Shown one piece after another: positions 35,204-40,025 of a DNA stretch of 40,025 nt (its first letter is position 1; each line of letters begins with the position of its first letter). Where the stretch lies: contig NZ_AZDP01000019.1 of the NCBI RefSeq assembly GCF_001435525.1, positions 1-40,025 of the forward strand, given 5' to 3'. The DNA is from Levilactobacillus koreensis JCM 16448. Lineage in GTDB: Bacteria; Bacillota; Bacilli; Lactobacillales; Lactobacillaceae. The notes under the pieces were generated by a model. It was not told the origin of the DNA. It was given only the letters and a program-made list of their open reading frames with translations, and made no database searches. A program made the position numbers and the translations under genes.

Positions 35204-35500
35204 CAGGCTATTGTGAGGTGTGCATAATTGTTTCACAGGAAGTGGAAAGAGTTATCCACAGAGTAGTTGGAAACAGTGGATAACTTTTGAACAAACTAGT
35301 TATGCACAGGACGTGGTGGATCGCAAATGCGATAGTATCAAGTGTTTCACGAGTTATCCACAGAATTAACAAAGCTTTAAATTTAGAAATAAACATCCTG
35401 TGGAACAGTGGATAACCCAGTTGGCAAGTCGCTGATAACTTTTTTGAAATCTTCGAGTTATCCACAGGCTAAGTGCATGAAACAAATTTATCCGGGGACA
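35195..35500. other. oriC DnaA-box cluster between dnaA and rpmH
   Basis: Perfect TTATCCACA boxes lie at 35252-35260, 35354-35362 and 35458-35466. Near-consensus boxes lie at 35275-35283 (AGTGGATAA), 35300-35308 (TTATGCACA), 35407-35415 (AGTGGATAA) and 35488-35496 (TTATCCGGG), plus weaker ones. They occur on both strands at roughly 20- to 55-base intervals in AT-rich DNA. With the cluster upstream of dnaN they form a bipartite origin with dnaA in the middle. Confidence 0.9.
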
Positions 35501-35637
35501 AGTTTTTCTTGGAAATTTAAAGTTGCTGTTTCAATTTGACGTTTTTTATGATAGTATATTCAGGAAATGCATTTAGTATTTGTCTGGCACCGTCAGATGA
35601 AAAATAAATAGTCATCGTTAAGAGAGGAGAACTTACC

Positions 35638-35772
35638 ATGAAACGTACTTTCCAACCAAAGAAACGTCACCGTTCACGTGTCCACGGCTTCCGCAAGCGC
35701 ATGAGCACTAGCAATGGCCGTCAAGTATTAGCACGTCGCCGTCAAAAGGGACGTAAAGTATTGTCTGCATAG
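35638..35772 (+). CDS. rpmH: 50S ribosomal protein L34
   Basis: A 44-residue highly basic protein beginning [18 protein letters not shown] and ending [12 protein letters not shown], exactly the bL34 family length and pattern. GAGAGGAGA lies 8 bases before ATG. A TTGACG box at about 35536 is the likely -35. First gene of the + strand rpmH-rnpA-yidC series leading away from oriC. Confidence 0.98.
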   Translation: MKRTFQPKKRHRSRVHGFRKRMSTSNGRQVLARRRQKGRKVLSA

Positions 35773-35872
35773 GCCGCTGATGGTTCAGTGGTCTTTTTAT
35801 TTTATCTGCGGAGTGACTGGGACACCAATTCCCCGCGGACTGAAAAATAGTTGAGAATTTTGGAGATGCACC

Positions 35873-36229
35873 ATGCGAAAATCTTACCGCATTAAGAAAG
35901 AAGCGGAATTTCAGCAGGTCTTTGAAACCAGGAATTCAGTCGCTAATCGGCAATTCGTGGTGTATTCAATGGAAAAACCAGATCAGCCGCACTTTCGGGT
36001 TGGTATTTCGGTTGGGAAAAAGATTGGTAACGCCGTTCACCGTAACTGGGTGAAGCGCCGCATTCGGCAGAGCTTGCTCGAGTTGAAGCCTTATCTGAAA
36101 CAAGATGTAGACTTTCTCGTCATTGCTCGGCCACGTGCGGACGGTATTGCCATGCCCGATGCGAAACGCAGCCTAGTGCACGTCTTGAAGCTGGCCAAAC
36201 TGCTGGATTCCAGCTATAGCGAGGAATAA
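35873..36229 (+). CDS. rnpA: Ribonuclease P protein component
   Basis: A 118-residue basic protein that assists the RNase P RNA in maturing tRNA 5' ends. [31 protein letters not shown] is the N-terminal region, and the RNR signature [17 protein letters not shown] (about residues 51-67) contacts RNA. GGAGATGCACC precedes ATG. It begins 100 bases after rpmH, and yidC begins 2 bases after its stop, so the latter two are coupled. Confidence 0.97.
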   Translation: MRKSYRIKKEAEFQQVFETRNSVANRQFVVYSMEKPDQPHFRVGISVGKKIGNAVHRNWVKRRIRQSLLELKPYLKQDVDFLVIARPRADGIAMPDAKRSLVHVLKLAKLLDSSYSEE

Positions 36230-36231
36230 AC

Positions 36232-37074
36232 GTGAAAAACGTGAAAAAGTACAAACGCACCCTACTGATGCTGGGCATTGTGGGTTTAGTGTTCATCCTT
36301 TCCGCTTGTAGCAATAAGCCAATCACCAATCAAAGTACCGGGATCTGGGACGGCCTGATCGTTCTGAACTTCTCGCGGGCGATTATCTGGTTGGCTCATT
36401 TCTTCGGGAATAGTTATGGGATCGGGATTATTATCTTTACGATTATCATCCGGATCATCCTGCTACCACTGATGATCTTCCAAACGCGCAGCATGCGGAA
36501 GACCCAAGAGGTTCAACCCCAATTAAAAGCATTACAGAAAAAATATTCGTCTAAAGACAGAGAAACGATGGCCAAGCTTCAGTCGGAACAGCAAAAGTTG
36601 TACTCTGAAGCCGGCATCAATCCAATGATGGGGTGTTTACCAGCCTTGGTTCAATTGCCGATCATCTGGGCATTGTACCAAGCCATCTGGCGGACAGCCG
36701 TTCTGCGGTCTGGGACGTTCTTGTGGCTGCAACTTGGTCACAAGGACCCGTACTTCGTTTTGCCAATTCTGGCGGCCTTAGCCACGTTCCTGAGTTCGTG
36801 GTTAACGACGAAGTCCGCTCCAGAGTCTAACTCCATGAACACGATGATGATCGTCGGGATGCCCGTGGTGGTCTTCTTCACTGCCATGAACGTTGCCTCG
36901 TCACTGTCGTTGTACTGGACGGTTTCTTACGTCTTCCAAGTTGGTCAGACCTTGCTGATTCAAAATCCGTGGAAGATCCAAGCGGAACGCGACCAGAAGG
37001 AAAAGGCCAAAGCCGAACACGAACGGATTGTGAAAAAAGCAATGCGGCGTGCTAAGCAAAGTAAACGTAAATAA
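36232..37074 (+). CDS. yidC: Membrane protein insertase YidC (lipoprotein type)
   Basis: A 280-residue YidC/Oxa1-family insertase that helps membrane proteins fold, alone or with SecYEG. The lipobox LSAC at residues 23-26 predicts lipidation of Cys26, as in the SpoIIIJ/YidC1 type. About five membrane segments follow, including the helical hairpin MRKTQEVQPQLKALQKKYSSKDRETMAKLQSEQQKLYSEAGINPMMGCLPALVQLPI, which is conserved. The C-terminal tail is basic (KKAMRRAKQSKRK), fitting ribosome contact. GTG start with GAGGAAT inside the end of rnpA. Confidence 0.96.
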   Translation: MKNVKKYKRTLLMLGIVGLVFILSACSNKPITNQSTGIWDGLIVLNFSRAIIWLAHFFGNSYGIGIIIFTIIIRIILLPLMIFQTRSMRKTQEVQPQLKALQKKYSSKDRETMAKLQSEQQKLYSEAGINPMMGCLPALVQLPIIWALYQAIWRTAVLRSGTFLWLQLGHKDPYFVLPILAALATFLSSWLTTKSAPESNSMNTMMIVGMPVVVFFTAMNVASSLSLYWTVSYVFQVGQTLLIQNPWKIQAERDQKEKAKAEHERIVKKAMRRAKQSKRK

Positions 37075-37095
37075 CAGCTAAAAAATGCATTTCTC

Positions 37096-37125
37096 GCCGT
37101 TCGGTTATCTCCGAGCGGCTTTTTT
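37096..37125 (+). terminator. Terminator after yidC
   Basis: GCCGTTCGG pairs with CCGAGCGGC around a 6-base loop and is followed by T6. It lies 22 bases after the yidC stop and ends the rpmH-rnpA-yidC unit. Confidence 0.9.
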
Positions 37126-37429
37126 GTTGTCAAAGAACGAGTTCTGGCAGAAGTTGGCCACATTCCGGATGCCAGGGATTTTGCCAGCTAACAGCACCTT
37201 CTTACCTGGCTGCTACTTACTTTACTAAAATCAAAATGACTTTTCCGGTTGTAGTGGCCGTCCTCATTGTTACTAACGAAATTTTCGACCAAATTGGGGG
37301 ATGAAATCCTTGGTCTTAAGGGATTTTTAAGAGTTATCATTAAATTTTGATTCTGATTTTCTAACAAAACTATCGGCGGAGATTTCTGCATTTTTGGCCG
37401 GATTGCGCAGTGCCTGGCAACCGTTATGG
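37126..37429. other. Gap between yidC terminator and jag promoter
   Basis: About 300 mostly AT-rich bases without a convincing gene. The only long frame (- strand, 37188-37391) has no usable ribosome binding site and no domain. Short inverted repeats are present but none is striking. Confidence 0.4.
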
Positions 37430-37435
37430 TATACT
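37430..37435 (+). promoter_or_regulatory. Extended -10 promoter of jag
   Basis: TATACT is preceded by TGG, giving an extended -10 (TGN-TATACT), 34 bases before the jag start. A clear -35 at the usual distance is lacking, as is common with extended -10 promoters. Confidence 0.55.
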
Positions 37436-37469
37436 AAAATTTAGCGAATAGACACGGGAGGAATAAACG

Positions 37470-38255
37470 ATGACGATCTTTACGGGGAAAACGGAAGCAG
37501 CGGCGATCGAAGCGGGACTAGCCGCATTGAACAGCCGTCGTGACCAGGTGATTACGAAGGTGGTCACGGCGCCACGTAAGGGGTTGTTTGGCATCGGTCG
37601 GCGAGATGCAATGGTCGACGTGGTCTTAAAACCCGTTGCGGCAGCCAGTGAAGCGGCAAAGAAGCCAGTTGCTGCGGCGAAGAGCAGCGCTACCGCCAAA
37701 CCGACGCGCCGAGTAGCAGTCCAACCCGCACCGGTGGCAGCCAAGCCAGCAGTTGACCAACCAGTCGACCCAACGGTGACCCCTGAGGAACGCCGTGAGC
37801 AACGTGAGGCGGCCGTCGAAGCCGTTCAGGATTACCTGGCAAACATCGTCGAACAACTGGGCATTGACGCGACGTTAGACGTTGAAAACACGGCCCACCG
37901 ACAAGTCCGGCTGGAATTTACCACGGATAAGGAAGGACTGCTGATCGGGAAACACGGTCGGACAATCAATGCTTTACAGAGTCTGGGCCAACTCTTCTTG
38001 AACCATCACGGCGCTGCCCACGTCGACTTAGAATTGGACGTGGCGGGTTACCGGGAACGCCGGGCGGCCACGTTGGTTCGCTTGGCAGAGAGTACCGCAC
38101 GGGAAGTCGTGGCTACCGGGAAGCCAATCTATTTGGACCCGATGCCATCATTTGAGCGCAAGCAGATTCACGCGGTCCTGGCGAAGAACCGCCACGTGAC
38201 GACGTACTCGGCCGGCAAAGAGCCGCACCGTGCCGTTGTGATCGAACCTTCATAG
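37470..38255 (+). CDS. jag: Jag/KhpB RNA-binding protein
   Basis: A 261-residue protein with three parts. The Jag_N domain (about residues 1-52) contains APRKGLFGIGRRDAMVDV. A low-complexity Ala/Pro/Lys/Val linker (about 53-110) follows. A KH domain (about 115-185) has GLLIGKHGRTINALQSL, and an R3H domain (about 190-261) has RLAESTAREVVATGKPIYLDPMPSFERKQIHAVLA. KhpB (EloR) binds RNA together with KhpA and influences cell elongation and wall synthesis. ACGGGAGGA precedes ATG. Confidence 0.95.
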   Translation: MTIFTGKTEAAAIEAGLAALNSRRDQVITKVVTAPRKGLFGIGRRDAMVDVVLKPVAAASEAAKKPVAAAKSSATAKPTRRVAVQPAPVAAKPAVDQPVDPTVTPEERREQREAAVEAVQDYLANIVEQLGIDATLDVENTAHRQVRLEFTTDKEGLLIGKHGRTINALQSLGQLFLNHHGAAHVDLELDVAGYRERRAATLVRLAESTAREVVATGKPIYLDPMPSFERKQIHAVLAKNRHVTTYSAGKEPHRAVVIEPS

Positions 38256-38262
38256 TTTCCGT

Positions 38263-38291
38263 TTGACAAAACGACCGATTGCCCTTATAGT
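38263..38291 (+). promoter_or_regulatory. Strong promoter between jag and mnmE
   Basis: TTGACA (38263-38268) and TATAGT (38286-38291) are exactly 17 bases apart, one of the best sigma-A type promoters in the window. It begins 8 bases after the jag stop codon. Confidence 0.85.
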
Positions 38292-38297
38292 GAAGAC

Positions 38298-38382
38298 AAT
38301 CATTCTTATCAAGTTTATGATAAAGTAGTGAAAGTACTTTATCCGCGCACAGTTAGGTGGCGTGGAGTAGGTGCTTTTTTTT
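38298..38382 (+). ncRNA. Candidate small RNA or mnmE leader attenuator
   Basis: A transcript from the promoter at 38263-38291 would include a perfect 9-base-pair hairpin GATAAAGTA/TACTTTATC (38319-38343). Next comes a G-rich stretch bracketed by GCAC and GTGC, and then T8 at 38375-38382. About 110 further bases separate this from the mnmE start. The GCAC/GTGC stem is short for a terminator, so this may be a leader with partial termination rather than a discrete RNA. No known family is recognised. Confidence 0.4.
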
Positions 38383-38494
38383 ATGGCGTTAAATGATACA
38401 CCAGGCCTGTTGACACCTGATTTGGGTGCGGGGGCCAGACTACGGCTAGACTTGACGTAAGAACCAACATTGAGAAGAACAAGGAGGATGGCTC

Positions 38495-39889
38495 ATGGCA
38501 GTCACGACCACAGAATTTGATACGATTGCGGCAATTTCGACCCCACCTGGTGAGGGGGGTATTTCCATCATTCGGTTGAGTGGTGAAGAGGTCTTTGACG
38601 TTGCAGAAAAGCTGTTTAAGGGGGCTGACTTGACCAAAGTGGCCACCCACACGATTCACTACGGCCACATTATCGATCCAGAGAACGGCGAAGAGGTCGA
38701 TGAGGTCATGGTGACGGTTATGCGGGCACCGAAGACGTATACCAAAGAAGACATTATCGAAATCAACTGTCACGGTGGTATCGTGGCGACGAACCGGATC
38801 TTACAGCTGTGCTTGAGCTATGGTGCGCGGTTGGCCGAACCCGGCGAGTACACGAAGCGGGCCTTCCTCAACGGTCGAATCGATTTGACCCAAGCGGAAT
38901 CCGTGATGGATCTGATTCGGGCGAAGACGGATAAGTCCATGAAGGTCGCCTTAGACCAATTAGACGGCAATCTGTCTCATTTGATCAGAAACTTGCGGCA
39001 AGACATCTTGGATGCGCTGGCCCAAGTGGAAGTCAACATCGACTACCCAGAGTACGACGACGTGGAAACGATGACGACCAAGATGTTGCTGGAGAAGGCC
39101 CAAGAGGTCCAAAAGCAGATCAAAGCGCTCCTTGCGACCGCCAAGCAAGGAAAGGTCTTGCGTGAAGGCCTTGCGACCGCCATCGTTGGTCGGCCAAACG
39201 TGGGGAAGAGCAGCCTGCTCAACCACCTGTTGCACGAAGACAAGGCCATTGTGACCGACGTTGCTGGAACCACTCGTGACGTGATCGAGGAATACGTAAA
39301 CGTCAAGGGGGTTCCGCTAAAGCTGATCGACACGGCCGGTATTCGTGATACCACGGATAAGGTCGAAAAGATTGGGGTCGAGCGCTCGCGCAAGGCCATC
39401 AACACCGCCGATCTGGTGATGTTGGTCTTGAACGCCAGTGAAGCGTTGACCGCTGAAGACGAGGCGTTACTGAAGGCCACGGCCGACACGCAACGAATCC
39501 TCATTTTGAACAAGACGGACCTGCCAATGAAGCTAGATCTGGACGCGGTGAAGGCCGCTGCCGGGGATAGCCCGATCATTGAAACGTCGATTCTGCAGAG
39601 TACGGGGATGGATCAGCTGGAAGGCACCATTGCACACCTGTTCTTTGATGAAGGGATCGAGTCCAATCAAAACAACGTGATGGTCACGAACGCCCGGCAC
39701 ATTGGCCTGCTCCATCAAGCCAGCGATGCCTTGACGGACGTTCAGAGTGGGATTGCCGCGGGGATGCCGGTTGACTTAGTTCAGATCGACATGACACGCG
39801 CCTGGGACCTGCTCGGTGAAATCACCGGCGACAGTTACCAAGACGAACTGCTCGACCAGTTGTTTAGTCAGTTTTGTTTAGGGAAATAA
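38495..39889 (+). CDS. mnmE: tRNA modification GTPase MnmE
   Basis: A 464-residue GTPase that, with MnmG, adds the carboxymethylaminomethyl group to the wobble uridine of certain tRNAs. The N-terminal formyl-THF-binding domain (about residues 1-120) begins [24 protein letters not shown] helical domain is interrupted by the G domain, with G1 GRPNVGKS (232-239), G2/G3 region TTRDVIEE and DTAG, and G4 NKTD. The C-terminus ends in the catalytic FCLGK. AAGGAGG precedes ATG by 7 bases. The partner mnmG is expected beyond the window. Confidence 0.98.
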   Translation: MAVTTTEFDTIAAISTPPGEGGISIIRLSGEEVFDVAEKLFKGADLTKVATHTIHYGHIIDPENGEEVDEVMVTVMRAPKTYTKEDIIEINCHGGIVATNRILQLCLSYGARLAEPGEYTKRAFLNGRIDLTQAESVMDLIRAKTDKSMKVALDQLDGNLSHLIRNLRQDILDALAQVEVNIDYPEYDDVETMTTKMLLEKAQEVQKQIKALLATAKQGKVLREGLATAIVGRPNVGKSSLLNHLLHEDKAIVTDVAGTTRDVIEEYVNVKGVPLKLIDTAGIRDTTDKVEKIGVERSRKAINTADLVMLVLNASEALTAEDEALLKATADTQRILILNKTDLPMKLDLDAVKAAAGDSPIIETSILQSTGMDQLEGTIAHLFFDEGIESNQNNVMVTNARHIGLLHQASDALTDVQSGIAAGMPVDLVQIDMTRAWDLLGEITGDSYQDELLDQLFSQFCLGK

Positions 39890-39965
39890 CGAAAGGTTGA
39901 AAGTTCCAAAATACCAGTTCTGCCTGCTCTAGCAACAACGTCGGTCCAAAAACTAGGCAACTTGG

Positions 39966-40025
39966 TAGTCCCTTCGCCTTACCGGCCGGCAGATATGGGC
40001 TGGAGCGGTGCGAACACAACTTGAA
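39966..40025 (+). repeat. Structured dispersed repeat B, copy 3 (cut by window end)
   Basis: CCTTCGCCTTACCGGCCGGC, CAGATATGGGCTGGAGCGGTG and CAACTTGAA match the reverse complement of repeat B copy 2 almost base for base. The first arm CAGATATGGGCT is identical to copy 2. Only the left third of the element is inside the window. It starts about 75 bases after the mnmE stop. Confidence 0.8.

Noticed and set aside
35343-35358. Possible fourth parS site (TGTTTCACGAGTTATC)
   Set aside because: Only the left half matches; the right half belongs to the DnaA box TTATCCACA.

Overview
The window is a chromosomal replication-origin region of a low-G+C Gram-positive bacterium, most likely a heterofermentative member of the Lactobacillaceae close to Levilactobacillus. 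The gene order mnmE-jag-yidC-rnpA-rpmH / oriC / dnaA-dnaN-yaaA-recF-gyrB-gyrA / rpsF-ssb-rpsR / gdpP-rplI-dnaB is typical of lactobacilli. Other clues agree: a T-box controlled oligopeptide-binding lipoprotein, GGAGG ribosome binding sites, a lipoprotein YidC, and moderately G+C-rich codon use. The species assignment is inference from gene order and style, not from a database search.

Layout. At 33.4-35.6 kb lies a bipartite oriC. Clusters of DnaA boxes flank dnaA, and a DnaA-trio-like unwinding element sits just upstream of dnaN. To the right (35.6-39.9 kb) rpmH, rnpA, yidC, jag and mnmE run on the + strand. To the left, dnaA through dnaB run on the - strand, so the core genes on both sides point away from the origin. 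Three ParB-type parS sites (near 7.9, 14.7 and 20.1 kb) mark the origin-proximal segregation domain.

The core blocks are interrupted by accessory genes. A helix-turn-helix/TPR-like regulator lies between gyrA and rpsF. A segment of about 9 kb between rpsR and gdpP carries glycerol dehydrogenase, an MFS exporter, a VOC protein, a self-contained ABC exporter, two solitary HigA-like regulators, a secreted protein and a TipA-like MerR regulator. A Fic-fold protein whose catalytic His is replaced by Gln sits between rplI and dnaB. Left of dnaB, 1-8 kb is accessory: flavodoxin-like and SDR oxidoreductases, an IclR regulator, an MFS transporter, small membrane or secreted proteins, and the T-box/oppA unit.

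The less ordinary content is in the intergenic DNA. There are three dispersed repeat families. Family A is 70 bp with two inverted copies. Family B is about 150 bp with two full copies and a third cut by the window end; its closing stem and two inner hairpins are kept while the sequence changes, so base pairing appears selected. Family C is about 170 bp with two inverted copies, and seems related to a tandem array of 117-bp units at 1.05-1.37 kb. There are also very short ORFs behind strong ribosome binding sites (18 and 5 codons), and a promoter-hairpin-T-tract unit between jag and mnmE that may be a small RNA or an mnmE attenuator. No CRISPR array, tRNA, rRNA or complete insertion sequence was seen.
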